Origin: Hyaloraphidium curvatum
Lineage: Eukaryota > Monoblepharomycota > Hyaloraphidiomycetes > Hyaloraphidiales > Hyaloraphidiaceae
Length of the DNA: 64,000 nucleotides
Assembly: GCA_025558095.1 (NCBI GenBank)
Contig: JAIVFI010000001.1
Span: 386,501 to 450,500 of the forward strand
Reading direction: 5' to 3'
The notes beneath the pieces were generated by a model that had not been told where the DNA came from, ran no database searches, and saw only the letters and a list, made by a program, of their open reading frames with translations. Positions 55,501-64,000 of this stretch are shown here, piece after piece. The translations under genes and the position numbers were made by a program. Position 1 is the first letter of the stretch. Every line of letters starts with the position of its first letter.

Positions 55501-55598
55501 CGCCGGCGGCGGCGGGCGGGGAGGCGATGGATGCCGAGCCGGAGCCGGCGGCGGAAGCGAGCGCGGAGGGACCGGTGGCGATGGAAGTGTCGGCGTGA
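52540..55598 (+). CDS. WW-domain protein with long Asp-Arg-rich disordered region
   Basis: A probable first exon (52540-52779) starts MEGGTPRGGHRGRGRRGGRG, an RGG-rich stretch; its junction to the main exon is unresolved, and ATG 52894 (MGCPDTNFQQPPQQQQQQGG) is an alternative start. The main frame runs to about 55276. Features in order: SVFARLGPRRTDSVMSGG; a WW domain (PPPLPPHWMAYDDEKSGN ... YYHNQVTGETTWDRP); many DR-containing repeats (PQDRMPQDRLDRIPERTPDR, EPDRYEPRQADRYEPR); Gln-rich tracts. A folded-looking C-terminus follows (RELLSQMLAEQDPALRPPTL ... EWDLRRRIAGSRRLGRVEFT), joined by an intron to SPAWSVLIEDAIEPPKVPPE. WW domains bind Pro-rich ligands such as the RNA polymerase II tail; a nuclear RNA-related role is a guess. 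Confidence 0.75.
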
Positions 55599-56036
55599 TG
55601 AAATAGGGACCAGTGCGACCAAAGCCTGGTGTGGCTGGACCGCAATGCCCAATACCTTCCTTTGAAACTCTGGCCATATTGAGACTCATGTGAAAAGGTT
55701 AGTTACGTCGGGAGCGATACTCATGAGAGGCCTATCTGTCACGACTCAGTCCCATAGTGACGGATGTTCTCAGCCAGCTCCCGCGCCGCCCCACACAAAC
55801 CGTCGCGGAGCTTAAGCCACGATTGGAGGTTCTGAATGGCCTCGCTGCAGGCACGGATCGCGGGACCGTACTCCGCGTCCAGCCTCGAAAGGCGGTAGCT
55901 TTCAGCCGCGTTCGACTCCGGTACTCCTTTGGACGACGCCAAATTGCTGCTGAAGCCAGCAGGATCTTGACGCAATCATTGCGTGCGCAGGTTACGGTGG
56001 AGTAGACGCATTGCAGATTGTCGCCAAAATGACAGA
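55599..56036. other. Intergenic with a small minus-strand coding-like stretch
   Basis: On the minus strand 55739-55900 encodes SYRLSRLDAEYGPAIRACSE followed by NLQSWLKLRDGLCGAARELA and a stop. It has a helical, coding look but no start or homologue I recognise. It could be a last exon or a fragment. Confidence 0.4.
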
Positions 56037-58005
56037 CTACAAGTGAAATCCCACGACCCTGAGCAAGCTGTCCACCGTCCACACGGCCAGGTTCACGGTC
56101 CCGTAGAAGACCATCGGCACGAACCCCATGACCACGTTCCCGATCACCCCGCGCCGCGTCACCGTCTCCCAGATCTCGCCGCGCATCACCTCCGCCGCCC
56201 CGCCGTACGCGTACGGTCCCTGCAGCCGGAAGCACGTGTTGAACGAGGCCGCGAAGGCGTAGATCTTGAGCAGGTCCGGGTCGTCGCGGAACACCTTGGC
56301 GGGGGGGTACACCGACGGCGCGCCGCCGACGTCCTTGGCCAGGGCGTAGGCATAGGACGAGTGGTCGACTCCGTACTTGATCCGCTTCTCTTCCCGCCCG
56401 AGGAGATGCCAATGCGGGTGCTCTTCGCGCACGTCACCCGTATTGAGGTTCCCCAGGATCAGCTGGAGCCACCACTGCGCCTGCATCTCGGCCAGCGGCG
56501 GGATCGCGCCGACGTTGGGCCTCACGAACCCGATGAAGCCGATCGACTCGTGTCCCTCCTTCACGATGTCCTTCAGGTCCGCCTCGGCCGGCCGCGGCAG
56601 GTCCGGCGCGAGGAACCCGTACTCCTGCCTGTACCCCGTCGCGAGCACCACGATGTCAGGGCGGAAGGGGCCGGCCTCCCTGGCCATCTCCGCCTCGGGG
56701 GTGCCGTTGTCGATGAAGTGCACGGCGCCGTCCGCATCGACGCGGCTGATCCACGGGCGCAGGTGGATGACCTTGCCCCCGGTGTCGGGCTCGATCACAC
56801 GGGCGAAGCGCTCCCACCAGTAGTGCTTCTTGAAGCCGGTGTTGATGTAAGGAAGGCTCTTTGTCGATTTGTCTGGATCGCGAAAGGATGAGATTCCGAA
56901 CGAGCGAGGCAACGAAGATGCTCACTGAGGAAGTTGTACGCCCGCCCGATCCGCTTCGCGGGCGCGAACCACTGGTTGGCCCCGACGCCCGTGCCCGTGA
57001 GCACCGTGAGGAGGCCGCGGACAAAGACGTCCGAAAAGTGCCACCTGAAGCGCCTGTCCTTCAGGAACTGGTGCACGTACGCGGACTGGAGGGCGGCAGG
57101 CGCGGTCAGGTCCATCCTCGACAACTCGGACGGCGACCGACCTCGTGGAGGTTGGAAATCAGAGTATCGATGGGCAGCTCGGCGTCGAAGCGGTGCCCAA
57201 AGACCTCGAAATCGTTGAACCGCTTCGGAAAGGAAAGGAACCCGTTCCTGTGGCAGACCACGACCTCCTTTGCCGGCGCGTGCACGGCATCGTGGCCAAC
57301 GTCCGACGACGTCTCTCCAAGGCCGCAGATGAGGACGTTCTTCCCCGCGAGCACGGCCTTGCTCTTGTACGCCGACGAGTGGAGCACTTCGATCCCGTTT
57401 GCGGCAAAGTTCTCGAAGCCGGCGATGTCGGGGAAGTTTGGAATGACGTGCAGCCCGGAACACACGGCGACAAAGTCGCACTCGAGCGACTCCGTGCCCG
57501 TCCCGGGGGCTTCCGTGCCTCCGATGGCCTTGAAGCCCTCGCCCGCTGTGCCCGGGGCCGTGTGGGTCCAGGTGACGGTGTAGCGGGCCGGCTTCTCCAA
57601 GGTCCTGACGACCGAGACCACGCGCGAGTTGAAGGAGATGTGGGGCAGGACGCCAAAGTGCTGCGCGTAGTCCTTCAGGTAGCGGACGTAGTCCTCGAGC
57701 ATGACGTGGTCCCGCGACGAGCATGCCGGCGAGTAGTACTCGTCCGTGAGCCGGAGGTCAGAGAACGCTGCGTGGAAGCGAGCAGAGCTCAGGTCGGGCG
57801 GAAGTCGCGCCCCAGGCGCGGTGAACGTACCTGTTAGTTGTCGCGAAGACACGAGCTCCGAGCCCTCGTAGGCCCGCCAGCGGAAGGTCCCGCCCAGCTC
57901 GTCCTCGGCCTCGAGGACTTTGACCTCGAACCCGAGCTCCAGCGCATATTTCGCGGTCACGAGGCCTGCCGGTCCCGCGCCGACGATGGCGATTTTCTTG
58001 GCCAT
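56037..58005 (-). CDS. Flavin-containing monooxygenase-like protein
   Basis: FAD/NADPH-dependent monooxygenase of the FMO class. Start MAKKIAIVGAGPAGLVTAKY gives the FAD GxGxxG. LGGTFRWRAYEGSELVSSRQ follows. The FMO fingerprint region reads GFENFAANGIEVLHSSAYK (F-x-G-like, H-S-x-x-Y). The NADPH-binding site is VLICGLGETSSDVGHD. The ATG motif is VVLATGYRQEYGFLAPDLP. An intron after NLHE rejoins SAYVHQFLKDRRFRWHFSD; a second lies near 56850-56935. The C-terminus reads GPYAYGGAAEVMRGEIWET and LAVWTVDSLLRVVGFHL. A broken copy of this 3' end lies at 49040-49248. The substrate is unknown; fungal relatives include N-hydroxylases and Baeyer-Villiger-type enzymes. Confidence 0.85.
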
Positions 58006-58378
58006 CGGCGCGGTCGACGTCCTCGGCGGCGCGGGAATCGCGTCGCAAGGGGCGGAACAGGGGAAATCCGGGGGCAAAGACGCGGTAGGAGGGGCTTTTT
58101 CGGCGGGGACGAGGGCGGACGAGTTCGGGGCTCTCGAAGTGGCGTCGGCTCCCCGAAGCACAGCCTCACTCTCGGATGCTGCCCCGCTCCTAAAGCCAGC
58201 GCGCCAGCCTCAAGTTCGACAGACTTCACACAGCTGGTCTTGCGCTATCTGCGGCTCCCTCCATCCACTACGGCGCGTCGAGCTGGAACAGGGAGGACGA
58301 GGTCGGGTTCTGCAGGGATAACGTCGCGATCAAGATGTGATAACGAGGGAGGGTGACTAGAGCGGTGCCCCGTCTTCA

Positions 58379-59269
58379 ATGCTGTTTCTGGAATCCCTTT
58401 CCTCGCCGTCGGACCCAGTCAGTCACCGGGATGAGGGCGTCCGCGCGCTTGCCGAGGCGCTGAAGGACAACTCGGCGCTGAAGGCCCTGAACCTGTGCCA
58501 CAACGATTTCACGGAAGAGGGCGCCCGCGCGCTTGCCGAGGCGCTGAAGGGCAACTTGGCTCTGACGATCCTGAACCTGAGCGGCCTGGGCAGCTTCTGC
58601 ATCGGGGAAGAGGGCGCTCGCGCTCTCGCCGAGGCGGTGAAGGTCAACGCGACGCTCACGACCCTGGACCTGCGCAACACCTCCATCGAAGACGACGGCG
58701 CCCGCGCACTCGCCGAGGCGCTGAAAGGCAACTCGACGCTGGCAAGGCTGGACCTGGCCGATAACAAAGTCGGGAACGAGGGTGCTCGCGCGAACGGCGA
58801 GGCGCTGAGCGGAAATTCGGCGTTGGCGACGCTGGGGCTGCGCGACAACCGCACCGGAGACGAGGGTGCCTGCGCGCTCGCCGAGGCTCTGAGGAGGAAC
58901 TCGACGCTGACGACCCTGGAGCTGAGCGGCAACCGCATCGGCGACGAGGGCGCTGGCGCGCTCCTTTCCGCGCTCGAGTTCAACCCGTCCCTGACGAAGC
59001 TCGTCGTGAAGCTTCCAGACGATGAATTCAATCAAATCTCCAGCCCCCTTCGCAGGGCGATCGAGAAGGCGGTCAACGATCCGGGAAGGAAGGAGCGGGC
59101 GCTGCAGAAGCGGCGGGAGCTCGAGGCGGAGCGCACCTCGGCCGCCGAGCGCGCGCGGGCAGCCGAACGAGCGCGGGAGGCCGAGCGGGCGCGGGAAGCG
59201 GAGCGGGCGCGGGAAGCGGAGCGGCAGCGTGCAGCAGAGGCCGGGCGGCGGAGGATCGAAGCCCAATAG
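58379..59269 (+). CDS. RNI-type leucine-rich repeat and coiled-coil protein, N-terminal part of a kinase locus
   Basis: From ATG 58379 (MLFLESLSSPSDPVSHRDEG) there are seven or so 28-residue repeats of the ribonuclease-inhibitor/NLR type, each with GARALAEALKGNSTLxxLDL. One repeat is longer (LNLSGLGSFCIGEEGARALA). A heptad region follows, with tandem AERAREAERAREAE units. The frame ends at TAG 59267-59269 (EAQ-stop), but the same frame continues at once as QAARQRQREAGEAEARRRQQ and LARRMEQLRLGEQELERKRV, clearly the same coiled coil. The TAG replaces what looks like a CAG (Gln) codon. The neighbouring kinase region completes an LRR/coiled-coil/kinase architecture. Confidence 0.7.
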   Translation: MLFLESLSSPSDPVSHRDEGVRALAEALKDNSALKALNLCHNDFTEEGARALAEALKGNLALTILNLSGLGSFCIGEEGARALAEAVKVNATLTTLDLRNTSIEDDGARALAEALKGNSTLARLDLADNKVGNEGARANGEALSGNSALATLGLRDNRTGDEGACALAEALRRNSTLTTLELSGNRIGDEGAGALLSALEFNPSLTKLVVKLPDDEFNQISSPLRRAIEKAVNDPGRKERALQKRRELEAERTSAAERARAAERAREAERAREAERAREAERQRAAEAGRRRIEAQ

Positions 59270-59479
59270 CAGGCCGCGCGGCAACGGCAGCGCGAAGCCG
59301 GCGAGGCAGAAGCCCGTAGGAGGCAGCAGATCGAGGATGACGCCCGGGCACGGCGGGAGCAGGAGGCGGAGCTGGCCCGTCGGATGGAACAACTGCGTCT
59401 GGGCGAGCAGGAACTGGAGCGCAAGAGGGTCGAGGTCGAGGAGATGGCCAAGCAGAAGACGAGATTCGCGGGCGACATC

Positions 59480-60506
59480 GGACATCACTTCGATCCCCGG
59501 CAAAGCAGCACCGGCGACCAAGACCCCGCACATACACCGCAGCTCCAACGAGATCCTCCCCAGCGACCTGCAAGAGGGAGCTCGCCTCGGCGCAGGCTCC
59601 TTTGGCGAAGTTTTTGAGGGGTTGTACCAGCGGCACACGCGGGACGCAATGAAGCTCGTCAAGATCGACGGGTCTCCGAAATCTCTTGAGCGGAAGAGGG
59701 CTGAGTTCGAGCAGGAGATGGCAGTCTGGGCCGCGATACCGTACCACGACAATGGTAAGCTGCATTGCGAGTAGGTGTCGCTCCTGCTGCTTCCTCACGT
59801 CGAACATGCAGTGCAACCTCTCATTGGATGGTGCAAGGAGCCGTTCTGCATGGTCACTCGCTTAATGGCCAATGGCACGGCCCGCGACTACCTCGCCAAG
59901 AAGGGCTGGCACCGCCCCGCTATCCTCGCCGTGCTCTTTGGCGTTGCACGCGGCATGAACCACCTCCATTCCCGGCCGACCCCAATCCTGCACTCGGACC
60001 TCAAGGGCGCTAACGTGCTCGTGGACGAGAACGGGACTGCCAAGGTGGCCGACTTCGGGCTGAGCAAGATCCGCCACGGGTCGACGGCCGGGCACACCAA
60101 CTTCGTCGGGGGGAACTCTGGTATACATGGCTCCGGAAGGCAGGTGGTGTCGGTGCCCCGGTACAACATCGCTGACAAATCCGTTACTGCAGTGTGGGCC
60201 AACCGTCGCGGCCGCGCCTCGGACGTGTACGCCTTCGGCATGATGATGTGGGAGTTCTGGTCCAAGGGCGACATGCCGCTGGAGGACGAGATGGAGGAAG
60301 AGGGCATCATGCTGCTGCATCTCGGGGAGTTGATCAAGAAGGACCCCGACTTCCGGCCAAAGCGCCCGGATCTGTGCCCCGACCAGGTATGGAGCTTGAT
60401 GCAGTGGTGCTGGGCGTTCGATCCTGCCGCGAGGCCTAACTTTGGGGAGGTCGCGGACGCGCTTAAGGTCATCATCGACCGCACGGACGTGGTGTTCATC
60501 AAGTAG
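59480..60506 (+). CDS. TKL-type protein kinase domain, C-terminal part of the LRR locus
   Basis: Serine/threonine (tyrosine-kinase-like) kinase. Gly-loop: RLGAGSFGEVFEGLY. Lysine: DAMKLVKIDG. A 57-nt intron (about 59756-59811) joins AAIPYHDN to VQPLIGWCKEPFCMVTRLMA. The catalytic loop is ILHSDLKGANVLVDENG (HSD instead of HRD) and VADFGLSKI is the DFG motif. The activation segment is damaged: VYMAPEG at 60121-60140 is out of frame with the sequence before it. Splicing from GTATAC 60121 to CAG 60192 keeps the frame to RRGRASDVYAFGMMMWEFWS but deletes the APE motif. The C-lobe ends DALKVIIDRTDVVFIK. The upstream frame differs from the LRR/coiled-coil frame, changing somewhere in 59464-59500. Confidence 0.72.
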
Positions 60507-60644
60507 ATTCAGCAATCATCATCGGGCGGGAACCGGCACGCGCGGCGGCAACCGCATGTACGTCCCATCCAAACGCGGGGAGCCCGGCGGAGCCCGGCTG
60601 CACACCGGCACCGCCCCCGCCCGCTCATCCCCGCCCCAGTAAGA

Positions 60645-60897
60645 CTAGAGCGAAGCGAGCCTCCCGAAGCACTCCCAGAACGCGTCCAGCTCCCCTTCTC
60701 CGCTCAATATGTGCCCTCCCTCCTCAAGCACCACCACTTCCTTCAGATCCCGCTGATCGAACCACGCCGCGGCCCTCGCCATGTGCCCCGGCAGCACGTT
60801 CTTGTCGTCCTTGGCGTAGAGCACCGAAACAGGGATCCCCCTCACCGTCTCATGCAACCCCGCCGCGTAATCCGATCCGTCCAGCAGTGCCAGCTAT
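60645..60897 (-). pseudogene. Alpha/beta-hydrolase C-terminal fragment
   Basis: Minus-strand frame ALLDGSDYAAGLHETVRGIP followed by VSVLYAKDDKNVLPGHM and VVVLEEGGHILSGEGELDAF resembles the last part of an alpha/beta hydrolase. It has the acidic residue after a strand (YAKDD) and the catalytic His in EGGHIL. A stop and the C-terminus of the Cys-rich gene lie directly upstream, so the nucleophile half is absent. Confidence 0.6.
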
Positions 60898-60925
60898 TCC
60901 GCCGACTCCACCAGCCGCCTGCTGA

Positions 60926-62932
60926 TCACGCAACGTACATCATTGCAAGAAGCAGGCCGATGACGAGTGCCGGCAGAGCAAAGAGGGCGGCCGATCTCAA
61001 GGCCTTCGCCCCGGAAGGCCTCCCCGGGGCAATGGTGCTCACCGCCGCCGCGCTCGTCGCCGTTGCAACCACTGCCTCGCTCGACGTCGAGCAGTCCAGG
61101 TCCGGGGCTTGTTCTCCGCTGAGCACCCTGACCGCCCTGGCGCACCATCCGCCGGCCCGCTCCGGACACATCATTCCGTTGCTCACAATCGAAGGCGCCG
61201 GCTCCCCGGGCGCGAGCAAAGTGCAGTCGCGATCCGAGAACCATGAGCACCGGTCAGGATCCGGCCCGCGGCACTGCGCCACCCGCCCGGCTCCCCGCAC
61301 GGCAACGTAGTTCCCCTTGTCCGAACAGGAGCGCATGCAGGTCCAGTCAGCCAGCTGCGGTGTCGGATAGGGCCCCGGTGGCGCAGTTGTTTGGGTTAGA
61401 AGCGAGGCGTTCTCGTATCTCCACTCTGGCCGGAACGCGAGCCCGATCCTGACACACCAAGAGTCCCTACAGGGGCAGACGCAGCCATCGTCCCAGAAAT
61501 CCAAGAACTCTACCGTGTAGCAGACATGGCCTCCTGCGGCCGCGCTCGGCGCTGGTCCCACCGCGGTCTCCCCGAGGCACGGGCCCTGGCCTGCAACGCA
61601 AGAGTCGGGCCAAGGAACCTCGGTAGTGCAGCCTGCGTCCGCGTACGCGAAGCACCTATCGCCATCCGGGCCGGCACACTGGATGGAGTCCATCTTCTTA
61701 CCATAGAACGGCTCGTTAAAGTCGACGAGCCGGACCTTCATGTACGGGCTGCACTTGACTCCGACGCAGTGCCAATCCGATAGGGGCGTAGGTGGAGGAA
61801 AGGGGGTGGTCGTGGCTGTGGTAGTGGTTGACGTGCGGGTCGGGGTCACCGGAGCCGCCAGGCCCGGGCACTCGTAGTTCGGCGGGTTGCCGCGCAGCGC
61901 GGCGTCAGCGGCGAGCTTGCACCACCCCGAGTCCGTCTGGTCGCAGGTGGCGCCACTGGTGAGGCGACCTCCGTCCTCCTTGAACAGATACTCGAATGAA
62001 GGTTTTGGCTCGCCCGGGGCAAGGACGGAAAGAGCCAAGTCGGTGTACCAGGAGCAATGCGAGCTGTCTGGCCCGTGGCAGACGACCCTGTGCCCGGCAC
62101 GCCTGATCCGGAGGTAGTTCCCGTTGTCCTCGCAGGACCGTACGGTCATCCAGGGCCCGAAAAAGGTCACGTTGCTCGAGGTCTCCGTGACGTCCAAGCA
62201 CCCTTCGGGCTTCGCGGGCTTCAAGATGTAGCTGTACACCTCACCGCACCAGCTGTAACTCTCGTTCCAGCTAATGGTGCCGTTGGTGCTGACTGCGGAG
62301 CAGTTGGCACCCCCGCCTAAGACGGGGTCCCCATTCGTCGGATGTGTACAGAATGGATCCGAGAACAGGCTGCAGGTGCCGTTCACCGGTCCCTCGCAGC
62401 GGGCGCGGTAATGCAGCTCCGGATCGTAGGCTTTCTTGCCCGTCAAAGCGGAGGCCCTGATCCAAGCGCAGCCCAGGGACGGCGCCCGGACGCACGAGCC
62501 GGTGCCATTGTACCGGCCGCACGTGAAACCCCACGGCGAGGACCGGCGAGAGAGGCGGCGGGAAGAGTAGTACGATGCAGGGCCGCCATCGCACCAGCCG
62601 ATACATTGGGAGGCCTGGAAGTTGTTGTACCGCCCTTGGTCGACGGAGCGACAGACCAGAAAGCCGGTGGCGGGGTCGATGACCTCCCTGAGCGTGAGGC
62701 CGTAGGCCGCAGCGTTCGGTACGAGGGCAAATAGAGCAACAAAACCGATTGCGGCCGCGCCAAGGCGGAGCGCGGCGGCCGGGGAGAGGGGAATCGCGGC
62801 GGCCGGAGCCCGACGGAGGGCGGCGGTCTGGGCGCCGCGGAGGGTGCCCAGCCCGGGTCGAAAACGCCGGGGGCTCTGCGGCGATATTGTGCGAGCGTCT
62901 GCAGCGGTGTCCAATGGCGTCAGCGTCGCCAT
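60926..62932 (-). CDS. Four-domain Cys-rich cell-surface protein
   Basis: A single 668-codon frame from MATLTPLDTAADARTISPQS. A hydrophobic segment (AAAIGFVALFALVPNAAAYG, about residues 60-80) is a signal peptide or anchor; the last 25 residues (LFALPALVIGLLLAMMYVA) are a C-terminal membrane or GPI-type segment. Between them lie four Cys-rich units. Unit 4: DWTCMRSCSDKGNYVAVRGA, CRGPDPDRCSWFSDRDC, GGWCARAVRVLSG. Unit 2: RSCEDNGNYLRIRRAG, CHGPDSSHCSWYTD, SGWCKLAADAALRGNPP. Unit 3: DWHCVGVKCSPYMKVRLV, CAGPDGDRCFAYAD. Unit 1 is diverged (CEGPVNGTCSLFSDPFC). A Thr/Pro-rich linker (TPTRTSTTTTATTTPFPPP) separates units 2 and 3. It shares the domain with the secreted protein at 45267. Function unknown; a surface adhesin or receptor is plausible. 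Confidence 0.75.
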   Translation of the reverse strand: MATLTPLDTAADARTISPQSPRRFRPGLGTLRGAQTAALRRAPAAAIPLSPAAALRLGAAAIGFVALFALVPNAAAYGLTLREVIDPATGFLVCRSVDQGRYNNFQASQCIGWCDGGPASYYSSRRLSRRSSPWGFTCGRYNGTGSCVRAPSLGCAWIRASALTGKKAYDPELHYRARCEGPVNGTCSLFSDPFCTHPTNGDPVLGGGANCSAVSTNGTISWNESYSWCGEVYSYILKPAKPEGCLDVTETSSNVTFFGPWMTVRSCEDNGNYLRIRRAGHRVVCHGPDSSHCSWYTDLALSVLAPGEPKPSFEYLFKEDGGRLTSGATCDQTDSGWCKLAADAALRGNPPNYECPGLAAPVTPTRTSTTTTATTTPFPPPTPLSDWHCVGVKCSPYMKVRLVDFNEPFYGKKMDSIQCAGPDGDRCFAYADAGCTTEVPWPDSCVAGQGPCLGETAVGPAPSAAAGGHVCYTVEFLDFWDDGCVCPCRDSWCVRIGLAFRPEWRYENASLLTQTTAPPGPYPTPQLADWTCMRSCSDKGNYVAVRGAGRVAQCRGPDPDRCSWFSDRDCTLLAPGEPAPSIVSNGMMCPERAGGWCARAVRVLSGEQAPDLDCSTSSEAVVATATSAAAVSTIAPGRPSGAKALRSAALFALPALVIGLLLAMMYVA

Positions 62933-63237
62933 TCGATGTGAGGTTGTTCGTCGGAGTCACTCGTTCATGTGGCGCAGGCCAGGGATTCCGTCGGGCTGCC
63001 GAGGCGCACCGGGCACGTGCCGCCCCTGCTCTTGGATCTCCGCCGCTGTTGGGCCCTCGGGCCGGCCCTGTCTGCCTTGGGGTGCACTGTTTCAGCGCAC
63101 GCAGACAGGAGCGACCACACGGTGCGTCCCTGTCGACCATTCGGCGAGAATGCCAGTCAAGTGGGTGAGACAGCAATCTAATTGGAACAATCAAATGGGT
63201 GACAGAGCAATCTAATTGGAACAATGACAAGCTTCTT
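62933..63237. repeat. Intergenic with a short direct repeat
   Basis: A direct repeat of about 34 bp (units contain AGCAATCTAATTGGAACAAT) lies at about 63160-63227. Nothing else is recognised. Confidence 0.6.
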
Positions 63238-64000
63238 CTAGCGGCAGGACCTCTTGTTCTTGGCGCACGAGCTGCACACAAAGTCGCCCTGCGAGGCATC
63301 GTGGCCCTCGGCGCAGCAGGCGGCATGCACGACGGTATCGCAGCGCATGCACTCGACAAAGTCGTCGGCGTCCCGGTCCAGCGCCTCCTCGCAGTCGCAG
63401 CGGATGCGCAGCCAGTTCGTGACGTTCCAGGCCAGGCCGATGCAGAGCTCGCTCTCGTCGCCCTCGTCGCGGAAGGCGATGGTGATCGGGGCGATCGGCA
63501 CGCCGGGGGCGCGGATTTCGCGCAGGCTGCGGAGCTCGACCAGGTCGGGGTACAGCCTCCTGCGCGCGATCTCCGTCAGGCGGTCGACCATGTCGTCAAA
63601 AACCTGGCGGGCCGTGTTGAAGACCTCGTCCTTGGTGTTCTTGTCGATGACCGCCACCAGGGCATCGGGGTCGATCTGCGCGGAGGAGGCGTCAGGTAGC
63701 TGTGTGCACGGTACCAAATCCGGCATACCTTGAAGCGCTCGCTGCTGGTGGCGGTGATCTTCTCCCAGAGGTCCTTGAAATCGACGTCGTCGGACGGTTC
63801 GTCCTCGAGGGAGCAGAACGCGGACTCGTAGTAGATGAAGCCGAGCATCTTGAGGAGCATGTCCCGCTCCCAAACCTCGAACTCGGGAAGCAAGGCGTCC
63901 TTGAAGGGCTTGAGCAGCTCCGGCCTCTTGATCGGCGACCACCCCAGGAGGCCGAGGTTCGCGCGGGCCTGGCGGAGCTTGGGGTACACGGCCTGCTCCG
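63238..64000 (-). CDS. PHD-finger protein, C-terminal part (5' partial)
   Basis: Runs off the right edge. Helical sequence (LRQARANLGLLGWSPIKRPE, MLLKMLGFIYYESAFCSLED) is joined by a 53-nt intron (63676-63728) as SSERFK to IDPDALVAVIDKNTKDEVFN. The C-terminus is a Cys-rich finger: CDCEEALDRDADDFVECMRC, DTVVHAACCAEG and FVCSSC, fitting C-x-C ... C-x2-C ... H-x2-C ... C-x2-C of a PHD finger. The basic end KNKRSCR follows. PHD fingers read histone tails, so a chromatin role is likely, but the rest of the protein is outside the window. Confidence 0.65.
   Translation of the reverse strand, partial: GAGRVPQAPPGPREPRPPGVVADQEAGAAQALQGRLASRVRGLGAGHAPQDARLHLLRVRVLLPRGRTVRRRRFQGPLGEDHRHQQRALQGMPDLVPCTQLPDASSAQIDPDALVAVIDKNTKDEVFNTARQVFDDMVDRLTEIARRRLYPDLVELRSLREIRAPGVPIAPITIAFRDEGDESELCIGLAWNVTNWLRIRCDCEEALDRDADDFVECMRCDTVVHAACCAEGHDASQGDFVCSSCAKNKRSCR

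Noticed and set aside
59267-59269. Nuclear reassignment of TAG to Gln
   Set aside because: Other genes here end in TAG (for example acyl-CoA dehydrogenase, eIF5B) at family-typical positions, so TAG is a normal stop.
58376-59752. 458-codon minus-strand frame across the LRR gene
   Set aside because: It is the complement of regular LRR and Ala/Arg/Glu coiled-coil repeats and shows no family features.

Overview
The window is GC-rich eukaryotic nuclear DNA. Nearly every recognisable gene is broken by short GT-AG introns, mostly 48-75 nt, often with CTAAC- or CTGAC-like branch points. Gene content points to a fungus, and an early-diverging one (chytrid grade) rather than Dikarya. Evidence for a fungus: a PdxT/SNO-type vitamin B6 glutaminase, which animals generally lack, fungal-style compact genes, a Kex2-like KR site in a secreted protein, and Copia and LINE elements. 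Evidence for an early branch: a complete selenocysteine elongation factor (EEFSEC), absent from Dikarya but reported from a few early fungal lineages. Species assignment is inference.

Layout. 1-4.3 kb: an RSC9/ARID2-like chromatin protein (minus, 3' end outside the window) divergent from a 16-exon short/branched-chain acyl-CoA dehydrogenase. 4.4-17.4 kb: a transposon-rich block with a LINE reverse transcriptase, a 98-bp hairpin made of two LINE tails, decayed LINE pieces, one unrecognised gene, and a young complete Ty1/Copia element (10.4-16.9 kb) with identical LTRs, a GAATC target duplication, a predicted intron and a UGA-CUA junction between gag and pol. 17.4-33.2 kb: dense housekeeping genes: EEFSEC, XRCC4, PEX6, TMEM242-like, eIF5B, PdxT/SNO and actin (375 codons, with a 9-nt microexon). 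33.6-44.1 kb: a fucosyltransferase-like protein, a cyclase-family hydrolase, a frameshifted BTB gene, RBM8A/Y14, XPNPEP3-type aminopeptidase, acetyl-CoA synthetase and a Pro-rich unknown.

44.1-64 kb is lineage-specific: a secreted Cys-rich protein and a four-domain membrane relative 15 kb away that appear to share an undescribed domain; two tandem MYND-finger paralogues with a broken 3' piece of an FMO gene between them; a multi-pass membrane protein; a WW protein with long Asp-Arg-rich repeats; the intact FMO; an LRR/coiled-coil/kinase locus interrupted by a stop and frame changes; and a PHD-finger gene running off the right edge.

Functional links: XRCC4 is an end-joining factor; PEX6 and the acyl-CoA dehydrogenase serve peroxisomes and mitochondria; eIF5B and EEFSEC are translational GTPases; RBM8A is an exon-junction-complex core subunit, in keeping with the intron-rich genes. 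Five gene pairs are divergent across only 94-189 bp and probably share promoters.
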